A stretch of 8,560 nt of DNA from Desulfobacterales bacterium (GCA_029938515.1 JAOZUU010000094.1:1-8560); one strand, 5' to 3'. Shown: positions 1-6,572, numbered from the stretch's first letter. Made by a program: numbers and translations. The notes: a model not told the origin generated them from the sequence alone.

Positions 1-53
1 ATACATCCACTAGACCCTGAACCTAGCGCGTCTACCAGTTCCGCCACTTCGGC
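1..53 (-). tRNA. tRNA-Leu (anticodon CAG), 5' part only
   Basis: Read on the minus strand, the sequence starts GCCGAAGTGGCGGAACTGG, the typical start of a bacterial leucine tRNA, with U8 after a 7-nt acceptor strand and a D-arm ending in GGTAGACGC. The anticodon stem is CTAGG/TCTAG (plus-strand 22-26 and 10-14, with one G-T pair at the loop end). It encloses the 7-nt loop TTCAGGG (plus-strand 15-21), giving anticodon CAG at plus-strand 17-19, which reads CUG leucine codons. The last visible bases enter the long variable arm expected of a class II tRNA. The rest of the variable arm, the T-arm and the 3' acceptor strand lie outside the window, so CCA encoding and completeness cannot be judged. 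The gene is divergent from ribF. Confidence 0.93.
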
Positions 54-60
54 ACAAAAT

Positions 61-89
61 ATATTGATTTCGTGTTGACGATGTCTTAA
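61..89 (-). promoter_or_regulatory. possible promoter of the tRNA-Leu gene
   Basis: On the minus strand, a -35-like TTAAGA (plus-strand 84-89) and a -10-like CAATAT (61-66) are separated by 17 nt. They would start transcription a few bases before the tRNA 5' end at 53. Each box matches the consensus only partly (4/6 and 3/6), and the region is so AT-rich that chance matches are likely. A perfect TTGACA also lies on this strand (plus-strand 106-111), but no -10 box sits at a suitable distance from it. Position supports a promoter here; the exact boxes are uncertain. Confidence 0.25.
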
Positions 90-182
90 TTATATATATT
101 TTAGATGTCAAGGTAAAACTTATACTGGGATACGGATAAAGTGTTTTGCTCCAGGTTGAATCAATGGGGTAAAATAAAGACT

Positions 183-210
183 TTAACAAAATACATATAT
201 TTTATTTAAT
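183..210 (+). promoter_or_regulatory. probable sigma-70-type promoter of ribF
   Basis: TTAACA (183-188) and TTTAAT (205-210) each match the -35 and -10 consensus at five of six positions, with a 16-nt spacer. Transcription would start near 217, about 20 nt before the ribF start codon. The surrounding spacer (54-237) is extremely AT-rich and contains other TATA-like strings and a TTGACG at 75-80, so alternative promoters are possible. I see no conserved FMN riboswitch core in the spacer, so riboflavin-responsive control is not supported. Confidence 0.4.
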
Positions 211-237
211 TTATTATAAATATAAAGATATATATTC

Positions 238-1173
238 ATGCAACGAATCAAAACACTGGACGAAATAACTGAACCGTTTAAAAATGCCGTCATCACCATC
301 GGCAATTTCGACGGGGTTCATATGGGGCACCAGGCTCTTTTTCATGAAGTCATTGAGCAGGCCGATGCCATCAACGGAACCGCCATGGCGATGACCTTTG
401 ACCCTCATCCCAGTCGGGTGCTTAAAAAAAACAACCACCCGCCCCTGATCACCCTGAACGAACAAAAAACGGAGCTGATCGGAAGCACCGGGATCGAGGT
501 CCTGATTTGCGTGCCTTTTACCAGGGAATTCGCGGAAATCTCCGCCATGTCCTTTGTCGATGATCTCCTGGTCAAACAAATCGGCATGAAAGCCATCGTG
601 GTTGGGCAGGATTACTCGTTTGGCCGAAACCGCGAGGGCAGCATCGATTTTCTGAAACAACATGCGCAATCCCTGGGGTATGAAGTCATCGTGGCCGGGT
701 GGATCCAGGACGCCAGGACCCGTGCCCTTCGGGTAAGCAGTACCCGCATACGCGAACTGGTCATGGCCGGCAAAATGCGGGAAACCAGACAAATGCTGGG
801 ACGATATTACCAGATCCGGGGAGTCGTGACCCGGGGGCGCGACCGGGGCGGCAGATTGCTCGGATTCCCCACGGCGAATATCAATCTCCAGGACGAACTG
901 GCACCGAATAACGGGGTGTATGTCGTCACGGTGGAACGGCAGGAAAAGAAATACCTGGGCGTAGCCAACATCGGTTACAGCCCCACCTTCGACGACCATG
1001 TCTTTACGGTGGAAGTCCATATTCTTGATTTCGACGATGATCTGGTTGGAGAAAAAATCCGAGTCAATTTTGTCGACCGCATTCGGAACGAAATGAAATT
1101 TCCCGATCTCACCGCTTTGTCCAACCAGATTCTGAAGGACATTGAGGTGGCTCGCGGAATGCGATTAATGTAA
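238..1173 (+). CDS. ribF: bifunctional riboflavin kinase / FAD synthetase
   Basis: Cytosolic enzyme that phosphorylates riboflavin to FMN and then adenylylates FMN to FAD. The 311-residue length is normal for bacterial RibF. The N-terminal nucleotidyltransferase domain shows GNFDGVHMGH (22-31, with the HxGH-type site), FDPHP (54-58), VGQDYSFGRNREGS (122-135) and the SSTRIR motif (167-172). The C-terminal riboflavin kinase domain shows GFPTAN (209-214), NIGYSPTF (244-251) and VEVHILDF (258-265), whose Glu259 fits the catalytic base, then the family's F.R.E.KF block (278-288). The ATG at 238 is chosen because the family fold begins within about 15 residues. The upstream bases are AT-rich without a clear Shine-Dalgarno sequence, so translation may rely on an unstructured leader. 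It is the first gene of its strand after the divergent tRNA gene, and 52 nt separate it from the ATG of the next gene. Family assignment is secure. Confidence 0.97.
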   Translation: MQRIKTLDEITEPFKNAVITIGNFDGVHMGHQALFHEVIEQADAINGTAMAMTFDPHPSRVLKKNNHPPLITLNEQKTELIGSTGIEVLICVPFTREFAEISAMSFVDDLLVKQIGMKAIVVGQDYSFGRNREGSIDFLKQHAQSLGYEVIVAGWIQDARTRALRVSSTRIRELVMAGKMRETRQMLGRYYQIRGVVTRGRDRGGRLLGFPTANINLQDELAPNNGVYVVTVERQEKKYLGVANIGYSPTFDDHVFTVEVHILDFDDDLVGEKIRVNFVDRIRNEMKFPDLTALSNQILKDIEVARGMRLM

Positions 1174-1198
1174 TAGATACTAATTGAGCCAAAGCCCA

Positions 1199-1227
1199 AT
1201 TAAGGAGCTGTCAGCGCCTTTTTTAAT
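1199..1227 (+). promoter_or_regulatory. hairpin over the SD and start codon of the membrane-protein gene; terminator-like
   Basis: AAGG (1202-1205) can pair with CCTT (1217-1220) and GC (1207-1208) with GC (1214-1215), around one A/G mismatch and a TGTCA loop. The stem is followed by a run of T (1219-1224). ATT (1199-1201) can also pair with AAT (1225-1227), so an extended fold includes the start ATG at 1226. The only Shine-Dalgarno-like string, AAGGAG (1202-1207), lies inside the stem and 18 nt before the ATG, an unusually long distance. It could act as a weak intrinsic terminator after ribF, as a translational control hairpin, or be fortuitous. The stem is short and interrupted, so function is unproven. 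Confidence 0.35.
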
Positions 1228-2317
1228 GAAAAAAACACTGCTCTCTTTTTTCATCGGCATCATCGTGTCCGCTACGGCGCTGTATTTTGCTTTTAGAAAT
1301 GTGCCGTTGGCCGAATTACTGGCCTTTATCGGAAAGGTGAATTATCTCTGGATCGGACCATCGGTCCTTTTGATCCTGGCGGCTTTCTTTCTCCGGTCGA
1401 TCCGTTGGTGGGTAATCCTGGGTACGGACCGGGAACTTGGCTTCTGGAGCGTTCATCATCCCCTGATGATCGGTTTCATGTTAAACTGCATCCTCCCCGG
1501 GCGGGTCGGTGAACTTGCCCGCCCTGCCCTTTTATCCAACCGTGAACGTATCCCGTTCACCACGGGTCTGGCAACGGTGGCGGCTGAACGGATATTTGAT
1601 ATTGCCATGCTGTTGTTCATTTTTGTTTTGATGCTGGGTACCATCCGGATCGATCCGAACATCAATATCCCTTTTGGCAACTACCATTTGACACGGTCAA
1701 CCCTGGTGACCATCGGCCAGGGGATGGTTCAATTGAGTCTGGCCCTTTTATTCGGGATTGTCTTGATTTCCATTGATGCATCCCGTCGGTTAATCAATCG
1801 GGTGATCATGGGGGCGCCAAAATTGTTATTTTTTATGTCACCGGGTTTCCAGCAACGAGTCAGCGACAAAGTCGGTGCGCGTCTGGTCGCGATCATCGAA
1901 AATTTTGCGGCGGGATTCGCCCTGGTAAAAAAACCGGGTCGATTGATCGCCTGTACCGGCCTGACGGTGGCGATCTGGTTTCTCTCAGGAACATCTTACT
2001 ACGTGATGGCCCTCGGTTCCCCGGGAATAGACCTGTCGATGATTGAAATGTTTATTTATATGGTCATTATCTGTTTTTTCATCGCCCTTCCATCGGTACC
2101 GGGCTACTGGGGTCTGTGGGAGGCCGGAGGCATGTTCGCCCTGGCCCTGTTTGGAATTGCGCCGAAAGATGCCGCGGGATTTACCCTTATGAACCACGCG
2201 GTTCAGCTGTTTCCGGTCATCATTGTCGGGTTGTTATCGGCAATGGTGACCGGTGTAAATATCTGGAAGGCGTCTTATCCGGAAAAATCACCGATCCATC
2301 AGGAAAGCCGGATATGA
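1226..2317 (+). CDS. lysylphosphatidylglycerol synthase TM / flippase-like membrane protein
   Basis: A 363-residue polytopic inner-membrane protein resembling the UPF0104/YbhN and MprF N-terminal membrane domain family (Pfam LPG_synthase_TM type). Hydrophobic segments are visible near residues 5-24, 42-58, 76-90, 123-141, 158-183, 240-262, 275-293, 298-312 and 326-347. Family marks are LRSIRWW (56-62), LPGRVGELAR (90-99), AERIFD (120-125) and PSVPGYWGLWEAGG (289-302). No aminoacyl-transferase domain follows, so it is a stand-alone membrane domain; related proteins are linked to lipid or glycolipid translocation, but its substrate cannot be read here. ATG 1226 is preferred because the lysines followed by the first TM segment start directly after it. 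A TTG at 1184 would add 14 residues and has no Shine-Dalgarno sequence; AAGGAG lies 18 nt upstream of the ATG. The stop overlaps the def start (ATGA), indicating translational coupling. Confidence 0.85.
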   Translation: MKKTLLSFFIGIIVSATALYFAFRNVPLAELLAFIGKVNYLWIGPSVLLILAAFFLRSIRWWVILGTDRELGFWSVHHPLMIGFMLNCILPGRVGELARPALLSNRERIPFTTGLATVAAERIFDIAMLLFIFVLMLGTIRIDPNINIPFGNYHLTRSTLVTIGQGMVQLSLALLFGIVLISIDASRRLINRVIMGAPKLLFFMSPGFQQRVSDKVGARLVAIIENFAAGFALVKKPGRLIACTGLTVAIWFLSGTSYYVMALGSPGIDLSMIEMFIYMVIICFFIALPSVPGYWGLWEAGGMFALALFGIAPKDAAGFTLMNHAVQLFPVIIVGLLSAMVTGVNIWKASYPEKSPIHQESRI

Positions 2318-2826
2318 CGGAATCATACCCGATCTTGACATATCCCGATAAATTCCTTCAGGAACCGGTCGCCGATGTCAAAAATATCGATGGCAAGCTG
2401 CAGGAAATCATCCAGCGCATGGCCGCGACCATGTACGCCGCCCCCGGTGTCGGCCTGGCCGCGATTCAGGTCGGGATCGACCAGCGCGTGCTCCTCTACG
2501 ACATTGCTCCCCGCGACGAAGACCGCGAGCTGCATGTGCTGATCAATCCCAAAATCGTTGAATCCGATGGAACCACGGTTTCAGAGGAAGAAGGGTGCCT
2601 TTCCGTCCCCGATTTCCGGGCCGATGTGAATCGCGCCGCCCGAATTCATGTCAAAGGATACGACCGGGATGAAAACCCGCTTGATATCGACATCGACGGT
2701 TTCCTGGCCATCGTCTTGCAGCATGAAATCGACCATTTAAACGGCAAATTGTTCATTGAGCGGATCAGCGCCCTGAAACGCCAGCTGTATAAACGGAAAA
2801 TACGGAAACAATTGAAAGAAAAATGA
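2314..2826 (+). CDS. def: peptide deformylase
   Basis: Removes the N-formyl group from the initiator methionine of nascent proteins as they leave the ribosome. The 170-residue protein carries all three deformylase motifs in order: GVGLAAIQ (45-52), EGCLSVP (93-99) and QHEIDH (136-141). Cys95, His137 and His141 are the expected metal ligands and Glu138 the catalytic acid/base, so the enzyme should be active. The ATG at 2314 overlaps the stop of the membrane-protein gene by 4 nt and is preceded by AGGAAA (2301-2306). The open frame continues upstream to 2116 but that part is only the other reading frame of the preceding gene. The C-terminus is rich in Lys and Arg (155-170), as is common for the ribosome-binding end of deformylases. 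It is coupled to fmt by another ATGA overlap; Fmt puts on the formyl group that this enzyme removes. Confidence 0.97.
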   Translation: MTESYPILTYPDKFLQEPVADVKNIDGKLQEIIQRMAATMYAAPGVGLAAIQVGIDQRVLLYDIAPRDEDRELHVLINPKIVESDGTTVSEEEGCLSVPDFRADVNRAARIHVKGYDRDENPLDIDIDGFLAIVLQHEIDHLNGKLFIERISALKRQLYKRKIRKQLKEK

Positions 2827-3767
2827 TGGCCAACCCGCTTAAACTGGTGTTTATGGGGACCCCGGACTTTGCCGTCCCCTCCCTTGTCGCTCTTGACCAG
2901 AGCCGACATCGCATCCTGAGAGTCATCACCCAGCCCGATCGACCCAGGGGACGGGGCCGCCGGATGACGATATCTCCGGTCAAGGAAACGGCCTTGCGGC
3001 TTGGCTGTGACATTGCCCAGCCGGCCTCGGCCCGGGGGGACGATTTCATAACGGTATGTTTCGATCCGGGCCCCGATCTGATGGTGGTGGTCGCTTACGG
3101 AAATATTTTACCTGCAGCCGTCGTATCCCGTCCCCCGATAGGTGTCGTCAATGTTCATGCATCCCTGCTGCCGCGTTACCGGGGCGCGGCCCCGATCCAG
3201 TGGGCCATCATCAACGGGGACGACCATACCGGCATCACGACCATGCGGATGGATGCCGGTATGGATACCGGCGACATACTGCTTACCGCCCGCACCTCGA
3301 TTCGTTCCGATGACACTGCCGCCAGCTTGCATGACCGCCTGGCCGGGATGGGGGCCGAGCTGCTCGTCGACACCCTGGATCGACTGGCGGCCGGAGATAT
3401 TGAACCGATCCCCCAGGATGACCGCCAGGTGACCTATGCACCGCTGTTGAAAAAGAAAGATGGCGAGATCGACTGGCACCGGTCGGCGACGGCCATTGAA
3501 CGCTTGATTCGGGGAATGACTCCGTGGCCGGGCGCCTATACCTTTCAGGAAGGTCGACGGTTGAAAATTTTCCGTGCCGCGGTTATCGATTCAACATCCG
3601 ATATGCCACCCGGTACAGTCGTCAGGGGATTTGCCGACGAACTGCGCGTGGCCACGGGCAAAGGGATGTTGTCGCTTCTGGAACTTCAGGGTGCTTCCGG
3701 CAAACGTCTGTCCACCGCTGATTATCTGCGGGGACACCCGATTCCACTGGGAACGATTTTCAAGTAA
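2823..3767 (+). CDS. fmt: methionyl-tRNA formyltransferase
   Basis: Transfers a formyl group from 10-formyltetrahydrofolate to Met-tRNA(fMet), producing the initiator tRNA. The 314 residues match the usual bacterial length. The N-terminal Rossmann-type domain begins with MGTPDFAVPSL (11-21) and carries the basic loop RPRGRGRR (40-47), which in this family contacts the tRNA acceptor. The catalytic set is Asn110, His112 and Asp148, with the signature HASLLPRYRGAAPI (112-125) and GMDTGD (146-151). The C-terminal tRNA-binding domain includes PWPGAYT (234-240) and the LLELQ..GKR block (285-295). Two ATGs are possible: 2823 (overlapping the def stop as ATGA) and 2826 immediately after. They give products differing by one Met; coupling favours the first. 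Downstream, rsmB starts after only 5 nt. Confidence 0.97.
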   Translation: MMANPLKLVFMGTPDFAVPSLVALDQSRHRILRVITQPDRPRGRGRRMTISPVKETALRLGCDIAQPASARGDDFITVCFDPGPDLMVVVAYGNILPAAVVSRPPIGVVNVHASLLPRYRGAAPIQWAIINGDDHTGITTMRMDAGMDTGDILLTARTSIRSDDTAASLHDRLAGMGAELLVDTLDRLAAGDIEPIPQDDRQVTYAPLLKKKDGEIDWHRSATAIERLIRGMTPWPGAYTFQEGRRLKIFRAAVIDSTSDMPPGTVVRGFADELRVATGKGMLSLLELQGASGKRLSTADYLRGHPIPLGTIFK

Positions 3768-3772
3768 ATCCT

Positions 3773-5143
3773 ATGCCAGATCCAATCCGACGCACAGCCC
3801 TGTCGATATTAAACCGCCTGGAGCGCAACCATCACACCCTGGACGATATTTTAGACTCAGCCGTTGAAGCGGCGCCCATTTCCTCCAGACGCGACCGAAA
3901 CTTCATTTATGCCCTGACCTATGGAACCCTGCGATGGCAGGGCCGGCTGGACTGGATCCTTGATCAGGTTTCCAATACACCGGTCCAGAGGATGAACCCG
4001 AAAGTCCGCAACATCCTGCGACTCGGATTATTTCAAATCCTTTTTATGGATCGCGTCCCCAAATCCGCCGCTGTCAACACGGCCGTGGATCTCACTAAAA
4101 CGGTAGCCGGCCCGAAAATATCCGGTTTTGTCAACGCCGTGCTACGCAATGCCATCCGACGCCGGGAAACCATCTCCTTTCCGGATGCGGCCCGTAACCC
4201 GGTGGCGGCCCTGGCCACCCGGAAGTCTTTCCCGCCATGGATGATTGAGCGGTGGATCGAGCAAATGGGCCATGATGAAACACTTGCCATGTGCAAAACA
4301 ATCAACACCATGCCTTCTCTGACGCTGCGCACGAATACGCTAAAAACCAATCGCCAGTCTCTGACCGCGGCATTGCAAGCTGACGGCGAAGACCCGCAAC
4401 CGACACCGTGCTCACCCCTCGGTCTACGGCTGACCCGGACAAACCGATCCGTTCCCGACCTGCCCGGCTTTCGTGATGGCGGATTTCAGGTCCAGGACGA
4501 AGCCGCTCAGCTGGTGACGTTTCTTCTGGATCCCCGGCCCGGTGAAAGAATCCTCGACGCCTGCGCGGGCCTGGGGGGGAAAACCGGTCATATCGCCCAG
4601 CAAATGAAAAATACCGGACGTATTACGGCGATGGATTATCAATCCGCCAAATTAAGCCGTCTCGATCAGGAAATGCGGCGGCTTGGAATAACCATCGTCT
4701 CACCCAAAACGGTTGATCTGAATAACGCTTCGGCGACGGCCCGTCTCGGGGTCTTCGATCGCGTCCTTGTCGATGCCCCCTGCTCGGGCCTGGGGGTCCT
4801 GCGCCGCCATCCGGATGCCAAGTGGCGGCATACGACCCACACGTTTTCAAAAATGGCCAAACGCCAGCTTCAATTTCTCGAGCACCTGGCCCCTCTGGTC
4901 AAACCCGGCGGCACCCTTGTTTATGCAGTATGCTCAACTGAACCTGAAGAAAATGAGGAGGTTATAAAACCGTTTTTAAATAATCACTCGAACTTTACCG
5001 TTACGCCGGCCACACCCTTTTTACCATCCCCGGCCCGACACCTCGTCACTCCGGACGGGTACTTTCGTACCCGGGTCCATCGCCACCAAATGGATGGATT
5101 TTTCGCTGTCCGATTTCGGAAAACAATCGTCTTCGAATCTTGA
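3773..5143 (+). CDS. rsmB: 16S rRNA (cytosine-967-C5)-methyltransferase
   Basis: S-adenosylmethionine-dependent enzyme that methylates a cytosine in 16S rRNA (C967 in E. coli numbering). The protein has 456 residues, normal for RsmB/Sun. The N-terminal NusB-like RNA-binding domain covers about 1-140 (RRTALSILNRL near 6-16, AVNTAVDLTK at 100-109, FVNAVLRN at 119-126). The methyltransferase domain follows: DEAAQLV (242-248), SAM-binding motif I DACAGLGGKTG (262-272), DAPCSGLGVLRRHPD (334-348) and YAVCSTEPEENE (384-395). Cys337 and Cys387 are the two cysteines expected for release and catalysis in m5C methyltransferases. The end GYFRTRVHRHQMDGFFAVRF (429-448) is also family-typical. It starts 5 nt after fmt with no good Shine-Dalgarno sequence, so it probably depends on coupling to fmt translation. 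Its stop codon lies inside the -35 box of the next promoter. Confidence 0.96.
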   Translation: MPDPIRRTALSILNRLERNHHTLDDILDSAVEAAPISSRRDRNFIYALTYGTLRWQGRLDWILDQVSNTPVQRMNPKVRNILRLGLFQILFMDRVPKSAAVNTAVDLTKTVAGPKISGFVNAVLRNAIRRRETISFPDAARNPVAALATRKSFPPWMIERWIEQMGHDETLAMCKTINTMPSLTLRTNTLKTNRQSLTAALQADGEDPQPTPCSPLGLRLTRTNRSVPDLPGFRDGGFQVQDEAAQLVTFLLDPRPGERILDACAGLGGKTGHIAQQMKNTGRITAMDYQSAKLSRLDQEMRRLGITIVSPKTVDLNNASATARLGVFDRVLVDAPCSGLGVLRRHPDAKWRHTTHTFSKMAKRQLQFLEHLAPLVKPGGTLVYAVCSTEPEENEEVIKPFLNNHSNFTVTPATPFLPSPARHLVTPDGYFRTRVHRHQMDGFFAVRFRKTIVFES

Positions 5144-5168
5144 CACGCTTTTACCGCCTCTCTATAAT
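5140..5168 (+). promoter_or_regulatory. perfect consensus sigma-70 promoter for patB
   Basis: TTGACA (5140-5145) and TATAAT (5163-5168) match the housekeeping -35 and -10 boxes exactly, with the ideal 17-nt spacer. The predicted start is near 5175, giving a leader of about 154 nt before the patB ATG. The -35 box contains the rsmB stop codon (TGA, 5141-5143). Such an unaltered consensus suggests strong transcription independent of the upstream operon, unless repressed or limited downstream. It has not been tested; the call rests on the sequence match and its position before a gene. Confidence 0.85.
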
Positions 5169-5208
5169 CAGCTTTCGCGACAAAGTTGAAAGTTTCGTAA
5201 ATTCCTTA

Positions 5209-5325
5209 AAATTTCCGCAAAGAGTATTGAGAGTTGAGTATTGAGGAATGAGTATTGAGGGATGAGTGTTGGGAGTTTTTTTCATTACTTATTACTAAAT
5301 ATCTAATTTTTTAACCCGGAAATTT
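5209..5325 (+). promoter_or_regulatory. long inverted repeat in the patB leader, 3' arm over the RBS
   Basis: AAATTTCCG (5209-5217) and CGGAAATTT (5317-5325) are perfect 9-nt reverse complements, separated by 99 nt that contain the tandem repeats. In RNA the two arms could pair, closing a large loop and covering GGAAA (5318-5322), the best Shine-Dalgarno candidate for the ATG at 5329. This could be a translational switch, the ends of a small inserted element, or chance in AT-rich DNA. AAATTT is itself palindromic, which raises the chance explanation. Confidence 0.35.
5222..5277 (+). repeat. four 14-bp tandem repeats (eight degenerate heptamers)
   Basis: Four contiguous 14-nt units lie at 5222-5235, 5236-5249, 5250-5263 and 5264-5277. 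The first three begin with the identical GAGTATTGAG, and the fourth with GAGTGTTGGG. The last four bases of each unit vary (AGTT, GAAT, GGAT, AGTT). Each unit also splits into two heptamers of the general form GAGTATT, so the period is really 7. The heptamer period keeps the array out of triplet register, and it is not in a gene: it sits between the promoter and the start codon of patB, in the transcribed leader. The purine-rich strand bias (almost no C) is marked. Slippage expansion is the simplest origin. Confidence 0.9.
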
Positions 5326-5328
5326 AGT

Positions 5329-6498
5329 ATGACCGCTAAATTTGATTTCGATAAACCCATTGATCGCCGGAACACCGCCTCTATGAAATGGGACCGCTAC
5401 CGGGGAACGGACATTCTTCCCATGTGGCTGGCGGATATGGATTTCCAATCCCCCCCCGAGGTGATGGCAGCCATTCGCCAACGGGTGGACCATGGCGTGT
5501 TCGGCTATTCCCGGCCGCCGGAAGACTTGACCAAGATCACCCTGACCATGCTGAAAGAACGGTACGGCTGGACGGTCAAACGTCACTGGCTGGTATGGCT
5601 TCCGGGCCTGGTCACCGGCATCAATGTCTCCTGCCGTGCCGTGGGTCAGAGAAACGATGATGTGATGACCGCCATACCGGTCTATCCCCCGTTTTTAACG
5701 GCGCCGGGTTTCAATGAGCGAACCCTGACAACGGTTCCCCTGACCGAAAATGAAATGAACTGGACGCTTGATTTCGATAAACTGGAACAGGCCGTAACGC
5801 CCCGGACCCGGCTGTTTTTGTTGTGCAATCCTCACAATCCCGTAGGTCGCGTTTTCACTTCCGACGAACTCCGTCGACTCGTCGCGTTCTGCAAAAAACA
5901 CGACCTGGTTATCTGTTCCGATGAAATTCATTGTGACCTGATTCTGGATCCGGCTAAAACCCATTTCCCCACCGCCGTACTGGACCTCGAAGCAGCCGAC
6001 CGGACCATCACCCTCATGGCGCCAAGCAAGACCTACAATATCGCCGGACTGGGTTGCTCTTTTGCCGTCATCTCAAATGCATCCCTGCGGGAACGCTTCA
6101 AGACGGCCATGGCAGGGCTCATCCCCGATGTGAATATCCTGGCCTTTATTGCGGCAGAGGCCGCCTATCGCCAAGGTGAACCGTGGCGCAGGGCCGTAAT
6201 CGAATATCTGCGTAGCAATCGTGATATCGTTATTCAGGCTGTAAACGCCATGCCTGACCTGGATATAAAACCGATTGAAGCCACTTACCTGGCCTGGATC
6301 GATACCCGTCGGGCGGGCATTCAGCATCCCGCCGCCTTTTTCGAAAAAGCGGGGGTTGGCTTGAACAACGGGCAGGATTTTGGTGGGCCGGGCTTCGTCC
6401 GGCTCAATTTCGGTTGTCCGCGGGCCACGCTGGAAACCGGCCTGGGCCGAATGGCGGCTGCAATGGCAACAAGAACGAACCATAAGGGGCTTCATTAA
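5329..6498 (+). CDS. patB: PatB/MalY-family PLP-dependent C-S lyase (cystathionine beta-lyase type)
   Basis: A 389-residue fold-type I PLP enzyme of the MalY/PatB class, which cleaves the C-S bond of cystathionine or cysteine to pyruvate, ammonia and a thiol. Class marks are FDFDKPIDRRNTASMKWD near the start (5-22), LPMWLADMDFQSPP (30-43), FGYSRPP (58-64), NPHNPVGRVF (167-176), SDEIHCDL (197-204) and SKTYN (233-237) with Lys234 as the PLP Schiff-base residue. Arg358 in FVRLNFGCPR fits the carboxylate-binding arginine. These separate it from general aminotransferases, which are its nearest alternatives. A likely role is methionine/cysteine metabolism in the cytosol; the true substrate is not readable. 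ATG 5329 is preceded by GGAAA (5318-5322). It has its own consensus promoter and an unusual repeat-bearing leader. Confidence 0.9.
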   Translation: MTAKFDFDKPIDRRNTASMKWDRYRGTDILPMWLADMDFQSPPEVMAAIRQRVDHGVFGYSRPPEDLTKITLTMLKERYGWTVKRHWLVWLPGLVTGINVSCRAVGQRNDDVMTAIPVYPPFLTAPGFNERTLTTVPLTENEMNWTLDFDKLEQAVTPRTRLFLLCNPHNPVGRVFTSDELRRLVAFCKKHDLVICSDEIHCDLILDPAKTHFPTAVLDLEAADRTITLMAPSKTYNIAGLGCSFAVISNASLRERFKTAMAGLIPDVNILAFIAAEAAYRQGEPWRRAVIEYLRSNRDIVIQAVNAMPDLDIKPIEATYLAWIDTRRAGIQHPAAFFEKAGVGLNNGQDFGGPGFVRLNFGCPRATLETGLGRMAAAMATRTNHKGLH

Positions 6499-6510
6499 AT
6501 GCCTAAAATG

Positions 6511-6530
6511 AGTCCCGCCCTGGCGGGATT
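6511..6530 (+). other. GC-rich palindrome between patB and the hydrolase gene
   Basis: TCCCGCC (6513-6519) and GGCGGGA (6522-6528) form a perfect inverted repeat with only two bases between them. As RNA it would make a hairpin with a CCTG loop, extendable by a G-T and an A-T pair at 6511-6512/6529-6530. No T-run follows, so it does not look like a standard intrinsic terminator. It may stabilise the patB mRNA 3' end, attenuate read-through, or bind a dimeric protein. It lies 12 nt after the patB stop codon. Confidence 0.6.
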
Positions 6531-6572
6531 AATGAATCTGCCTATTCTAATTTAAAAGGATAAACCCGACAA

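Noticed and set aside
54..237. FMN riboswitch upstream of ribF
   Set aside because: The spacer is almost entirely AT-rich and does not show the GC-rich conserved core expected of an FMN aptamer.
1..237. tRNA-Leu as the attachment site of an integrated element next to AT-rich DNA
   Set aside because: No integrase, no direct repeat of the tRNA 3' end, and the neighbouring genes are core housekeeping genes. The 3' end of the tRNA points out of the window, so nothing inside the window could be such an element.
214..1020. Long open frame (268 aa) on the minus strand over ribF
   Set aside because: It is the antisense shadow of ribF. The translation has no recognisable domain, and the + strand protein shows complete RibF motifs throughout.
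1184..1225. TTG start for the flippase-like protein
   Set aside because: It would add 14 non-hydrophobic residues before a typical MKK-plus-TM beginning, and no Shine-Dalgarno sequence precedes it. Kept as a less likely alternative.
2116..2313. 66-residue N-terminal extension of the def reading frame
   Set aside because: The extension overlaps the membrane-protein gene in another frame, reads as low-complexity shadow, and deformylases start close to the first motif. The ATG at 2314 gives the normal length and an ATGA overlap.
5144..5328. SAM riboswitch or T-box in the leader of the sulfur-amino-acid enzyme gene
   Set aside because: I could not find the conserved cores of these classes. The leader is dominated by the heptamer repeats, and no terminator hairpin with T-run is evident.
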